Shown here piece by piece: positions 1 through 9,500 of a stretch of 64,000 nt of DNA. The notes beneath the pieces are model-generated. The model ran no database searches. It had not been told where the DNA came from and worked only from the letters and a program-made list of their open reading frames with translations. This stretch comes from Actinophytocola sp044466355 (lineage in GTDB: Bacteria; Actinomycetota; Actinomycetes; Mycobacteriales; Pseudonocardiaceae): positions 207,187-271,186 of the forward strand of contig NZ_JBITMQ010000014.1 of NCBI RefSeq assembly GCF_044466355.1, written 5' to 3'. Every line of letters starts with the position of its first letter. Position 1 is the first letter of the stretch. The translations under genes were made by a program, and so were the position numbers.

Positions 1-1
1 G

Positions 2-790
2 ACCGTGGGCGCCGCGGAGGTGGATCTCCTGTGCGCGGCGGCGGGTTCCGCGCCACCGTTCCCCCTCCGCGTGCCGTCCGCCGGTGCCACCACCGAGGAA
101 CGACGTGCCGTGTTGCGGGCGGCCGGGGAGAACCTGGCCGCCCGTGGCCTCGCCGACGAACGTGGCCCGCTCGGCGTCGCGGAGGCGTTCGCGTACCTGC
201 TGCAGGACGCCGCGATGACGCTCGACCTCGTCATGTCGGCGGGCGGTGAGACGCTGGGCGCGGTTCTGCTCGCCAGGCAGGACCTGGCCGTGCTCACCAC
301 CCAGGAGCTGACCGGTGCCGGCCGGCTGTGCATGGCCGAGCTGCCGCTCGACGACGCCGTCGACGAGCTGCTTCGCCTCGTCCCCGACCACGGGGCCGCG
401 CTGACCGCCCCGTTCTCGCTGCCGAAGGCCGCGCTCGACCGCGTCTACCGGATGCTCCTGAACCGCCGGGACGACCCGTTGGGCCGGGACGAGTGGGACG
501 AGCTGCTCGCCGCGAACGGCATCGACGACCGGCTCGCGCGCAGGCTCGTGACCCACCTGCAACCCGTGCTCGGCAACGGGCAGATGGGCCTCGCGACCCG
601 GGCGGGTTACGCGAAGCAGTGGCAGCGCGTCGGTGCCGAGCTGCGCTGGCTGGACACCGAGCGGGGGAGGTTCCAGTTGGTCGAGGGCTTGGGCGACGGC
701 ACCGAAGGTGGTTGGCTGTCGGTGAACCCGATGCACGGCAACGATCTCGCGGTGGCGGTACGCGGGCTCGCCCAGTCACTCCGTGGTTGA
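2..790 (+). CDS. EspG-like type VII secretion-associated protein, 5' end cut by the window
   Basis: EspG proteins are cytosolic chaperones that bind PE/PPE-type substrates before export by type VII secretion. This protein is a close paralogue of the complete EspG at 2546-3340. Shared blocks include EVDLLC near the start, GLADE.GPLGVAE, LTAPFSLP, HLQPVLGNGQ and a C-terminal RVG.ELRWLDTERGR. A GTG at position 5 could be read as a start, but alignment with the paralogue shows about a dozen N-terminal residues missing, so the true start is probably upstream of the window. It lies ahead of a WXG-type protein, a small helical protein and the second EspG, so the two EspG genes bracket their likely clients. 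Family assignment is from motifs only; the exact client is inferred. Confidence 0.75.
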   Translation, partial: TVGAAEVDLLCAAAGSAPPFPLRVPSAGATTEERRAVLRAAGENLAARGLADERGPLGVAEAFAYLLQDAAMTLDLVMSAGGETLGAVLLARQDLAVLTTQELTGAGRLCMAELPLDDAVDELLRLVPDHGAALTAPFSLPKAALDRVYRMLLNRRDDPLGRDEWDELLAANGIDDRLARRLVTHLQPVLGNGQMGLATRAGYAKQWQRVGAELRWLDTERGRFQLVEGLGDGTEGGWLSVNPMHGNDLAVAVRGLAQSLRG

Positions 791-887
791 GCGTTCGCTT
801 GCGAAAAGTTGAGACCTGTTCGCGTGCTCTGCGTCGGTGGCATCGGCTACCGTGACCGTCGGAATCGATGGTGGGAGGGGCGGGGGC

Positions 888-2174
888 GTGGGCTTCGAGC
901 AGATCCTCCAGCAGGTGGCGGACGCGCGGCGGCGTGCGCAGGAGGCCGCGCAGCACGCGCGGGACGAACGCAGGCGCAGGCGCGAGGAAAACGACCTGTG
1001 GGTCAACGGCGGAGTCAACTGGAACGGCTACGGCCTCGAGTCACTGATCAAGATGGTGGCCGAGCGGGCCAGCCCCGGACAGCTCGACGCGCTGGCCGGT
1101 GAGTGGAGCAGGCACGGCTCGGCGGTGTCGAAGGCCTCCGAGGACCTGTCGCGGTCGCTGGACAAGCTGATGCGGTACTGGACCGGCACGGCCGCCGACG
1201 AGGCGGTGCGCAAGGTCACCACCAACGCGCACTGGATCGGTGAGCTCGGCGAGACCGCGCAGCGGATGTCCGGCCCGATCCAGGACGCGAGCGGTGCGCT
1301 GCGGTCCGCGCAGGACACCATGCCCGGCATGCCGAAGAACAACTGGCTCGCGACGGCCGGTGGTGGTGCGGCGGCCGGGTTCGCGGTGGCTGGCCCGATC
1401 GGCGCGGCCTTCGGCGCCGCGATCGGCGGCATCGCGAGCGTCTTCGGGTTCGGGTCGAAGAAGAAGAAGATGAAGCGCAAGGCCGTGCAGACGATGCAGC
1501 GCTACGAGGGTGCGCTGCTCGGTATCGACCAGACCACCCCGCAGTTCGGGCTCCCGTCCGACGGTGGCAACCCGGGCACCGGCCCGCTGCCGAACCCGGA
1601 CGACGGCATCGGCAGGCCGGGCGTGCCCGCACCGCCACCAGGCGTCGGCGGGCCGTGGCGGCCGACCCCCGCACCTCCGCTGGACCTGGGCCAGGTGACC
1701 ACCCCGTCGTTCGCGGGTGGGCCGGAAGGGCGCTGGCAGTCGCTGACGGGGCTCGGTCCGAACAGCCCGGGGCTGCCCGGCCTCGGCGGTGGTGGCGGCA
1801 CGGGCGGCGGTCCCGGCGGTCCGTTCGGCGCGATGCCCCCGATGGGCAACGCCCGTGGCGCGGGCGCGATGGGTCCGTACGCCGGCGGCCGTGGCGGTGC
1901 CGCGGGTGGTCGGGGCGCGGGCGGCCGTGGTGTCGGCGCGGGTCGCGGTGGCGCCGGGTTCCCCGGTGCCATGGGCGGCGCCGGCGGCCGTGGTGACCGC
2001 GACTACCGTGGCCGTGGCCGGTTCAGCAAGACCGGCGGGCTCGGCATGGGCGGCGGCGCCGCTGGGCGCCGCGGCGAGGACGAGGAGGACGGTGAGCACC
2101 GCAGGAGGGTGCCGATCGAGGAGGACCCCTTCTCGTCGGACCTCAAGGCGGCACCGCCGGTGATCGGGCTCTGA
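888..2174 (+). CDS. Large WXG-domain protein with Gly/Pro/Arg-rich tail, putative type VII substrate
   Basis: I chose the GTG at 888 because a GGGAGGGG ribosome site lies about 8 bases upstream; a longer reading from 837 adds an unlikely N-terminus. The 428-residue protein starts with a charged coiled-coil segment, followed by a helical domain with a WTG turn (RYWTGTAADEAV) typical of the WXG/PPE-like superfamily. A hydrophobic Gly/Ala segment (GAAFGAAIGGIASVFGFG) is followed directly by a lysine-rich KKKKMKRK stretch. The C-terminal half is low-complexity Gly/Pro/Arg, with an acidic patch near the end. It sits between two EspG-like genes and 13 bases before the next small gene, so I infer an exported or membrane-inserting type VII client. 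It has no recognised enzymatic domain. Confidence 0.6.
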   Translation: MGFEQILQQVADARRRAQEAAQHARDERRRRREENDLWVNGGVNWNGYGLESLIKMVAERASPGQLDALAGEWSRHGSAVSKASEDLSRSLDKLMRYWTGTAADEAVRKVTTNAHWIGELGETAQRMSGPIQDASGALRSAQDTMPGMPKNNWLATAGGGAAAGFAVAGPIGAAFGAAIGGIASVFGFGSKKKKMKRKAVQTMQRYEGALLGIDQTTPQFGLPSDGGNPGTGPLPNPDDGIGRPGVPAPPPGVGGPWRPTPAPPLDLGQVTTPSFAGGPEGRWQSLTGLGPNSPGLPGLGGGGGTGGGPGGPFGAMPPMGNARGAGAMGPYAGGRGGAAGGRGAGGRGVGAGRGGAGFPGAMGGAGGRGDRDYRGRGRFSKTGGLGMGGGAAGRRGEDEEDGEHRRRVPIEEDPFSSDLKAAPPVIGL

Positions 2175-2187
2175 GGGGAACTCACGC

Positions 2188-2541
2188 ATGTACGTCGACG
2201 AGTCGCAGCCGTCAGGCTCGGGTGCCGGCTGGGCGGTGGACCCCGCCGAGGTGCGGGCGTTCGCGGACGCGGTCGCCGAGGTGCGCAGGCACCTGGACGC
2301 GGTCACCCGCGAGGTCGAGGATCTGTCCACACCGGACTACGCGCCGATGCTGGGCACCAGCCCGGTCGGGCAGGAGCTGGCCGAGAAGTTCACCGACCGC
2401 ATGGGCAGCGAGCGCGGCCTGCGCGGCCAGCTGAACCTCGCGGTCGCGCACATGACGGAGTTCGTGCTGGCGGCCGAGCACACCGCGGGGACGTACCTCC
2501 AGGCGGACGCAGACAATGCCACCAAGAACCGGTACTACTGA
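2188..2541 (+). CDS. Small helical ESX-type protein (WXG100/EspC-like)
   Basis: A 117-residue protein without signal peptide or membrane segment. It is predicted to be two long amphipathic helices (roughly 18-48 and 80-112) around a Pro/Gly turn, the size and shape of the EspC/WXG100-like partners of type VII substrates. It lacks a clear W-x-G at the turn, so it is not a canonical WXG100. It is translated just after the large WXG-domain protein, and the next gene (EspG) starts 4 bases after its stop, so the three are almost certainly co-transcribed. I infer a heterodimer partner for the preceding protein. Confidence 0.55.
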   Translation: MYVDESQPSGSGAGWAVDPAEVRAFADAVAEVRRHLDAVTREVEDLSTPDYAPMLGTSPVGQELAEKFTDRMGSERGLRGQLNLAVAHMTEFVLAAEHTAGTYLQADADNATKNRYY

Positions 2542-2545
2542 CGCG

Positions 2546-3340
2546 ATGGAACTGCGCGTCAACGCTGGTGCGCCGCTGCACACCGTCGAGGTGGACCTGC
2601 TGTGCGTGTTCGCCGAGGTCGAGGCGCCGTTCCCGCTGGAGATCCCGTCGACGGGCACGAGCGAGGCCGAGCAGCGGTCGCTGTTCAGGTCGGCTCGTGA
2701 GCAGCTGACCGCCCGAGGGCTGGCCGACGAGAACGGCCCGCTCGGCGTGGCCGAGGACTTCGTGTTCCTGCTGCGGTCGTGCACCGGTGTGCTGGACATG
2801 GTGCTGGCCAAGGAAGAGGTGCTGCTGGCCGCCGCGGTGCTGGTGCACCGGGACGAGGCGCTGCTGGTGACGCAGGACCTCGCGTCGGACGACGGCATGG
2901 TGCGGATGAAGGCCGCGACGCTCGACGAGGCGCTCGACGACCTCGTGCGGCTGGTGCCGCGCGCCGACACACCGCTGACCGCGCCGTTCAGCCTGCCGCG
3001 ACGTGCGCTGGAGACGGCGTTCAGCGCGCTCGTCGACCGGGACGAGCGCCTGACCGCGCAGGAGGTCGACGACGTCATCGCGGCACAGGGCATCGACGAC
3101 CGCGTGGTGCGGCGGATGGTGTCGCACCTGCAGCCGGTGCTGGGCAACGGTCAGGTGGGCGTCGCCCGCCGCGACGACACCGAGGACCAGTGGCAGCGCG
3201 TCGGCGAGGAACTGCGCTGGCTCGACACCGAACGCGGCCGCTACCGCCTCGCGGGCGACGCCGAGTGGATGAGCGTGAACCCGCTCTCCCGCGAAGAAAT
3301 CCGCGACACAATCCGCAAACTCTCCCTGAAAACCCGCTAA
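2546..3340 (+). CDS. EspG family type VII secretion chaperone
   Basis: 264 residues, the usual EspG size. I chose the ATG 4 bases after the preceding stop because it gives the standard N-terminus (MELRVNAG.. then EVDLLC). Family features are the mid-domain LTAPFSLPRRAL segment, GNGQVGVA at about residue 195, and the closing RVGEELRWLDTERGRYRL. In mycobacteria EspG keeps PE-PPE pairs soluble and delivers them to the secretion ATPase. Here the presumed clients are the two genes just upstream. ESX-4 loci of M. tuberculosis carry no espG, so its presence beside an ESX-4-ordered mycP/eccD/eccC set is notable. Transcription runs into the repeat-rich convergent region at 3344-3550. Confidence 0.75.
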   Translation: MELRVNAGAPLHTVEVDLLCVFAEVEAPFPLEIPSTGTSEAEQRSLFRSAREQLTARGLADENGPLGVAEDFVFLLRSCTGVLDMVLAKEEVLLAAAVLVHRDEALLVTQDLASDDGMVRMKAATLDEALDDLVRLVPRADTPLTAPFSLPRRALETAFSALVDRDERLTAQEVDDVIAAQGIDDRVVRRMVSHLQPVLGNGQVGVARRDDTEDQWQRVGEELRWLDTERGRYRLAGDAEWMSVNPLSREEIRDTIRKLSLKTR

Positions 3341-3343
3341 CCC

Positions 3344-3550
3344 CGCGAGTCGCGCCCCAGAACACCGCGAGTCGCGCCCCAGAACACCGCGAGTCGCGCG
3401 CCAGAACACCGCGAGTCGCGCTCCCGCACATACTGAGTTGTCGGTTTCATGCAGACGTCACCTGCACGAAACCGACAACTCGGTGTGTCCCAGAGCGCGA
3501 CTCGCGGTGTCTGAACGCGTGACTCGCGGTGTTTTGGCGCGTGACTCGCG
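3344..3550. repeat. Inverted array of 22-bp repeats around a 20-bp stem-loop
   Basis: Four direct copies of a 22-bp unit with core CGCGAGTCGCG start at 3344, 3366, 3388 and 3410. Three copies in inverse orientation (CGCGACTCGCG or CGTGACTCGCG) start at 3496, 3518 and 3540, also at exactly 22-bp spacing. Between them is an inverted repeat of 20-bp arms (3435-3454 and 3462-3481, one mismatch) with a 7-base loop. The whole lies between the convergent stop codons of espG and mycP, so transcripts from either side would fold into one long hairpin. A bidirectional terminator is the simplest role; the regular periodicity suggests a repeat family that may occur elsewhere in the genome. Confidence 0.85.
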
Positions 3551-3554
3551 GGGG

Positions 3555-4988
3555 TTAGTTTCTGGGGCGGGGTTTTGGTTCGGGGCGGCGGTTGCGTTTG
3601 ACTGTGTGGACCACGAAGAGGGTCAGCAGGAGGAGGCCCAGGCCGCCGCCGGAGCCGATCATGGCGACCTGCATGGGGGTCCAGTTGCGTTCGTAGGGCG
3701 GCGGCATCTCGAACGGGACGTCGATCGCCTTGTCCGCCGGGATGTTCTCCTCCGCCGGGATGAAGGCGGTCAGCGCCGCGATCGGGTTGATCATGCCGTG
3801 GCCGACGAGGTTGTCGTGGCCGTTCTTGGCGGCCGGGTGCGACGCGGTCGACTTGATGCGGTCCATGACCTGCCGCGCGTCCAGTTCGGGGAACCGCTCC
3901 CGCACCAGCGCGGCCAGGCCGGCCACGTACGGCGCGGCGAACGACGTGCCCTGGATCGGCTGTGCGTTGCCCTTGTCGTCGACCGTCTGGTTCGCGAGAC
4001 CCTTCGAGTTCGCCGGGTCGAGCGAGATGATGTCGGTGCCCGGGGCGGCGACGCTCACCCACGGGCCGGTCATCGAGAACTCGGCGACGCTGCCGTCGTC
4101 GTTCATCGCCGCGACCGAGAGCACGTACTTGGAGAACCACGGCGGGATCACGATCTGCGTCGGGTTCTTCGGGTCCGGGCTGTTCTGCTCCTTGCAGTCC
4201 CGCTCGGGCAGGTTGCCCGCGGACGCCACGGGCACCACGTCGCGTTCCTCCACGGCGTACCGCAGCGCGGCCTGCACCTGCCGCTCCGGGTCGAAGATCT
4301 CCCCGGCGGACGCGGGCCGGCAGGAGTCCACCGACATGTTGATCACGGTGACGCCCGGCGTGTTCGCGGCGCGCACGATGGCCTGCGCGAGAGTGCCGAG
4401 GTTGCCCGCGGCCGAACTCTGGTTCGTTTCCGGGTTCTTGTACTCGTAGTTCGCGCTGGACTGGCGGATGCTGACGATCCCGGCGTCGGGAGCGATGCCG
4501 CGGAACCCGATCGACTCGTTCTTCGGGTTGGCCGCGATGATGCCCGCGACCTCGGTGCCGTGGCCGTCGCAGTCCAGGAGCCCGCGGTCCTTCTTGACGA
4601 CGTAGTCGCCGCCGCCCTCCAGCCGGTTCTGGAAGTAGTCGTGCGGGGTCACACCGGTGTCGATCACGGCCACCTTCTGGCCCTTGCCGGTGGCGAACTT
4701 CGAGATCTCCTCGAACTGCAGCATGTCCTGGCCCCACGGCTTGTACTCGAGCGGGGCCGTCGAACCCTTGGACGACACGCACTGCGTTTTCGGCGTGTAC
4801 GGGTGGTCCGGCTCACCGGAGTCGACCGGGGTCGCGAAGCCCGGTGGCAGCGGTGGTGGCGTCGGTCCCGCCTTCGCGGGTGCGTCGGGCTCCGACGACG
4901 GCTGCGCCGCCGCGGGTGCGACCGGCGCGAACGCCAACGAGGTCGCGGCGAGCACGGACAGGACCCGAGTTGTCCGGGTTACAGCCAT
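3555..4988 (-). CDS. mycP: Type VII secretion mycosin (subtilisin-like serine protease)
   Basis: Membrane-anchored S8 protease of the ESX complex, facing the cell exterior; mycosins are needed for complex stability and can process substrates. 477 residues, normal for the family. A signal peptide covers residues 1-28 (hydrophobic core then APAAAQ), followed by a Pro-rich linker. The catalytic triad is visible as D110 (VAVIDTGV), H143 (DGHGTEVAG) and S349 (GTSFAAPYVAG), with the oxyanion Asn at 259 (ASAGN). A single transmembrane helix near 440-465 is followed by an Arg/Lys-rich tail. It lies 16 bases downstream of eccD and is co-oriented with it, as in ESX-4. All key residues are present, so it should be active. 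Confidence 0.95.
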   Translation of the reverse strand: MAVTRTTRVLSVLAATSLAFAPVAPAAAQPSSEPDAPAKAGPTPPPLPPGFATPVDSGEPDHPYTPKTQCVSSKGSTAPLEYKPWGQDMLQFEEISKFATGKGQKVAVIDTGVTPHDYFQNRLEGGGDYVVKKDRGLLDCDGHGTEVAGIIAANPKNESIGFRGIAPDAGIVSIRQSSANYEYKNPETNQSSAAGNLGTLAQAIVRAANTPGVTVINMSVDSCRPASAGEIFDPERQVQAALRYAVEERDVVPVASAGNLPERDCKEQNSPDPKNPTQIVIPPWFSKYVLSVAAMNDDGSVAEFSMTGPWVSVAAPGTDIISLDPANSKGLANQTVDDKGNAQPIQGTSFAAPYVAGLAALVRERFPELDARQVMDRIKSTASHPAAKNGHDNLVGHGMINPIAALTAFIPAEENIPADKAIDVPFEMPPPYERNWTPMQVAMIGSGGGLGLLLLTLFVVHTVKRNRRPEPKPRPRN

Positions 4989-5004
4989 TACGGGCGGGCT
5001 CCCC

Positions 5005-6408
5005 CTAGTTCGCAGGCAGGATGTTCACGTGCCGCAGCGTGCCGTACAGGTTCATCACGGCCAGCGCGAGCGGCAGCAGCACCGCGATGCAGATGGCCTC
5101 GATGATCTCCACGGTCCTGCGCAGCGGCGGTGAGAAGCGCTGCTCCGGGAAGATCACGCCGAGCACCAGTGCCGCGGCGGCGATCAGCACGAGCGTGCCG
5201 AAGACCCACAGCAGCCGGTCGAACGTGTCCGCGCCGATCAGCCAGCCGATCATGATGCCCGCGGCCGACAACATGCCGGTGGCGAGCAGTGCGATGGCCT
5301 GGCTGCCGTTGGCGTAGGTGCGGGCACGCAGCAGCAGCACGAGCGTCGCGGAGACGGCCATCGCGATGGCCCAGAAGTCCGACTTGCTCGCGGTGATGAT
5401 CGCCGAGATCGCGGCCGCGCTGCCGAGGCCGATGATCATGCCGGTCATGTACTCGTGCGCGAGACCGGCGCGGCGCTCGATGGACCGGTAGTCCGGGAAG
5501 CCCGCGTCCTCCTTGAGGTCCTCCGCGTTGCCCGGCACGTTCGGCAGCGGCAGCCTGGCCAGCTGGATCGTGACCCTCGGCAGCATCGACAGCGCGGCGA
5601 GCGAGACGGCGGCCGTGCCCGCGGCGATGCCCGGCGCGGGGTGGGCGATCAGGGTGCCGATGGCGAACGCGATGACCCCGATCAGCGCGGCCGAACCGGC
5701 CGCGACGAACGTGGTCACCCCGGCACCGATCAGCATGATCGACGCCGACGACACGATCAGCACGAGCGCGCACGCGAGCAGCAGGCTGGCCCGTCCGGTC
5801 GCGCCGGGCACGATGTAGAGGCCCGCGACGAACGCCATGGGCAACCCGCCCGCGGCCGCGATCAGCACACCGGCGGTCTCGGCCTGGTAGCCGCGTGCGA
5901 TCACCGCGCCGAGCGCGACGCACACGACGGCGGCGGCGCCCGCGGCGACGGACGCACCGATGTGGGACCCGCCGAACAGCGGGCCGGTCATCAGCACGGT
6001 GAGGGCCGCGACGATCAGCGCCAGCGCGCCCGCGATGTAGCCGATGCGGTTCGCGGTCTGCTTGGTCCACGGCCGGTAGCTGTCCGGTGACGACTCGGCG
6101 ATGGCGTCGACGACGTCGTCGTACAGGGGCGGCGGCGGGTTCTCCGCGCGCTTGCGCAGCTGCAGCAGCTCGCCGTCGACGATGCCGAGCGACGCGAGCG
6201 TGCGGCTCGGGTCGAGCGGGCTGTCACCCAGCTTGGCCAGGCACCACCCGCCGTGGCGGGCGCCGCCGTCCGGCGTGGCCTCCTTGGCCATCTCCAGCAG
6301 CATCGGCAGCAGGTCCGCCACCGCGACACCCGCGGGGAGCGCGACGTCGATGCGCGTTCTCGGCGCGACCACCGTCACCCGGCTGAACACTGTCGTACCG
6401 GTAGCCAC
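5005..6408 (-). CDS. eccD: Type VII secretion integral membrane protein EccD
   Basis: Channel-forming component of the ESX inner-membrane complex. 467 residues. An N-terminal ubiquitin-like domain (about 1-95, beginning TVFSRVTVVAPRTRIDVALP and ending LLQLRKRAE) is followed by about eleven hydrophobic helices from residue 125 to the end. That ubiquitin-like plus 11-TM layout is diagnostic for EccD. It is divergent from eccC across a 135-base intergenic region and is followed by mycP, which matches the ESX-4 order. No EccB or EccE is seen in the window. Confidence 0.93.
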   Translation of the reverse strand: MATGTTVFSRVTVVAPRTRIDVALPAGVAVADLLPMLLEMAKEATPDGGARHGGWCLAKLGDSPLDPSRTLASLGIVDGELLQLRKRAENPPPPLYDDVVDAIAESSPDSYRPWTKQTANRIGYIAGALALIVAALTVLMTGPLFGGSHIGASVAAGAAAVVCVALGAVIARGYQAETAGVLIAAAGGLPMAFVAGLYIVPGATGRASLLLACALVLIVSSASIMLIGAGVTTFVAAGSAALIGVIAFAIGTLIAHPAPGIAAGTAAVSLAALSMLPRVTIQLARLPLPNVPGNAEDLKEDAGFPDYRSIERRAGLAHEYMTGMIIGLGSAAAISAIITASKSDFWAIAMAVSATLVLLLRARTYANGSQAIALLATGMLSAAGIMIGWLIGADTFDRLLWVFGTLVLIAAAALVLGVIFPEQRFSPPLRRTVEIIEAICIAVLLPLALAVMNLYGTLRHVNILPAN

Positions 6409-6543
6409 CCCGCAGCCCCCTCACCTGTCGTCTTGCGATAACCACCCAATGCCGTCGGTGGCGGCCCCTAGTATGGCCTTGCCGCTCGCGGCTCGTGCGC
6501 GGGTTCGGCCAAGTTGGGGATCTATCGGGATGAGGGGTACACG

Positions 6544-9500
6544 GTGAGCACGCTTCAGTTCAAGCGTTCACCCAGGCTCGCTGCGCCGCGGCAGCCCGGC
6601 GGCGAGGTCCACCTCGAGCCGCCACCCGAGGTGCCCCGCGTCATCCCGGGCAACATCCTGATGAAGCTCATGCCCGTCGTGATGGTCGTCGCGATGCTGG
6701 GCATGATGGCCCTGATGTTCACCGCGGGCGGCGCCATCGGCCGCAACCCGGTGACGCTGCTGTTCCCGATGATGATGATGTTCTCGATGGTCGGCATGTT
6801 CGGCCAGAACCGGGGCGGCGGCCCGAAGAAGGCCGAGATGAACGAGGACCGCAAGGACTACCTGCGGTACCTCGGCCAGATGCGTGACCGGGCCCGTGAG
6901 GCCTCGCTCGACCAGCGCGCCGCGCTGGAGTGGGTGCACCCCGACCCGCAGGCGCTGTGGTCCATGGCCACCAGCCGCCGCATGTGGGAGCGCCGCCAGT
7001 CCGACCCCGACTTCTGCCACCTGCGCGCGGGCCGCGGCAGCCAGCGCCTCGCGACCCGGCTCGTGCCGCCGCAGACCGGCCCGGTCGACGAGCTGGAGCC
7101 GATCGCCACGCTCGCGCTGCGCCGGTTCGTGCGCGCGCACTCGATCGTCCCCGAGCTGCCGATCCAGGTCGCGATCCGCGGCTTCGCGGCCGTGGGCCTG
7201 TCCGGTGACAAGGAGCTGACCCGCGGCCTCGCCCGCGCGCTGCTCGCCCAGCTCGTGACGTTCCACACGCCCGACGACGTGCTGATCGCGGTGGTCACCT
7301 CCGGCCGCGCGAAGGACGAGTGGGAGTGGGCGAAGTGGCTGCCCCACACCCAGCACCCGACGATGGTCGACGGCATCGGCCAGATGCGGATGATGGCCGG
7401 CTCGCTGGCCCAGGTGGAGGACTGGCTCGACGAGGAGCTGCGCGACCGGCAGCGGTTCACCCGCAACGCGCCGCCGCAGCCCGACCAGCCCCAGATCGTG
7501 ATCGTCCTCGACGACGGCGAGGTGACCCGCGAGGAGCAGATCATCCTCGAGGAGGGCCTGGTCGGCGTCACGCTGATGGACCTGTCCGAGAGCCTCGGCA
7601 ACCTGACCGCCCGCCGCGGCCTGCGGCTCGTGGTCGAGGAGGACCGGCTGGGCGCCCGCAGCGCGTCAGGCGTCGAGTGGTTCGCGAGGCCCGACCAGAT
7701 GTCCGTGGCCGAGGCGGAGGCGCTGGCCCGCAAGCTCTCGCCGTACCGGCTTGGCGCGGCCGCGGCGGATGACGGCGGCGAGGAGCCGCTGCTGTCCAAC
7801 CCGACGCTGCTGGAGCTGCTCGGCATCCCGGGCGACCCGATGACGTTCGACGTGCAGCAGGCGTGGCGGCCACGGCCCATCCGTGACCGCTACCGCGTGC
7901 CGTTCGGCGTCGGCGAGTTCGGCCAGCCCGTCGAGCTGGACATCAAGGAAGCGGCGATGGAGGGCATGGGCCCGCACGGCCTGTGCATCGGCGCGACCGG
8001 TTCCGGCAAGTCCGAGTTCTTGCGCACGCTCGTGCTGGGCATGCTCGCCACGCACTCGTCGACGACGCTCAACTTCGTCCTCGTCGACTTCAAGGGTGGC
8101 GCCACGTTCCTCGGGCTGGACTCCGCGCCGCACGTCGCCGCGACGATCACCAACCTGCAGGACCAGCTGACCCTGGTCGACCGCATGAAGGACGCGCTCG
8201 CCGGTGAGATGAACCGGCGGCAGGAGGCGCTGAAGAACGGCGGCAACTTCAAGAACGTGTGGGAGTACGAGAAGGCCCGCGAGAACGGCGCCGACCTCGA
8301 CCCGCTGCCCGCGCTGTTCATCGTGGTCGACGAGTTCTCCGAGCTGCTGAGCGCCAAGCCGGACTTCATCGACCTGTTCGTCGCCATCGGCCGTCTTGGC
8401 CGTTCGCTCCAGATGCACATGCTGCTGGCCTCGCAGCGCCTGGAGGAGGGCAAGCTGCGCGGTCTGGACTCGCACCTGTCGTACCGGATCGGTCTGAAGA
8501 CGTTCTCCGCGGCCGAGTCCCGTGCCGCGATCGGTGTGCCGGACGCGTTCGAGCTGCCGTCGATTCCCGGCTCCGGTTACCTCAAGTTCGACACGTCGAC
8601 GATGGTGCGGTTCAAGGCGTCGTACGTGTCCGGGCCGTACCGCCCGGCGGGCATCCAGACCGTCGGCCCGGCCGCGGTGGTCACCGGCGACCGGCGCGCG
8701 AAGCTGTTCGTGCCGGACTACGTCGAGATCCCGAAGGAGCCCGAGAAGCCGGTCGAGGTGGTCCAGGAGGCGCCGAGGCAGGAGAGCAACCAGCCGACGG
8801 AGCCCAGCGAGCTGGACGTCATCGTGTCCCGGCTGCAGGGCCAGGGCCCGCCCGCGCACGAGGTGTGGCTGCCGCCGCTGGACACCCCGAACTCGCTCGA
8901 CACGCTCCTGCCGCCGCTGCAGCCGACCGAGGACCGCGGCCTCTCGCCCGCGGGCTTCTTCGGCAACGGCAGGCTCCAGCCGCCGCTCGGCCTGATCGAC
9001 AAGCCGTTCGAACAGCGCCGTGACCTGCTGTGGGCCGACTTCTCCGGCGCCGCCGGGCACGCCGCGGTCGCCGGCGGTCCGCAGTCCGGCAAGTCGATGC
9101 TCGTGCGTACGTTGATCATGTCGATGGCGCTCACGCACACCGCGGAGGAGGCGCAGTTCTACTGCGTCGACCTCGGTGGTGGCACGCTCGGCACGTTGCA
9201 GGGCCTGCCGCACGTCGGTGGTGTCGCCGGCCGTCTCGACCCGGACAAGGTGCGCCGCATCGTGGCCGAGGTCGCGGGCCTGGTTTCCATGCGCGAGCAG
9301 GTGTTCCGGGACAACCAGATCGACTCCATGACCGACTTCCGCAACCGCAAGCGCCGCGGTGAGCTGCGGGAGGACCCGTGGGGTGACGTGTTCCTCGTCA
9401 TCGACGGCTGGCTGAACTTCCGCCAGGAGTTCGACGCCATCGAGTCGCAGGTGCTGAACATCGCCGCGCAGGGTCTGTCCTACGGCGTGCACGTGATCGT

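Noticed and set aside
837..887. Upstream start at 837 for the first large WXG-type protein
   Set aside because: No ribosome site in place; the GTG at 888 has GGGAGGGG at the right distance.
3344..3550. CRISPR-like array
   Set aside because: Repeats are 22 bp start-to-start with almost no unique spacers, and the second half is inverted; there are no cas genes.
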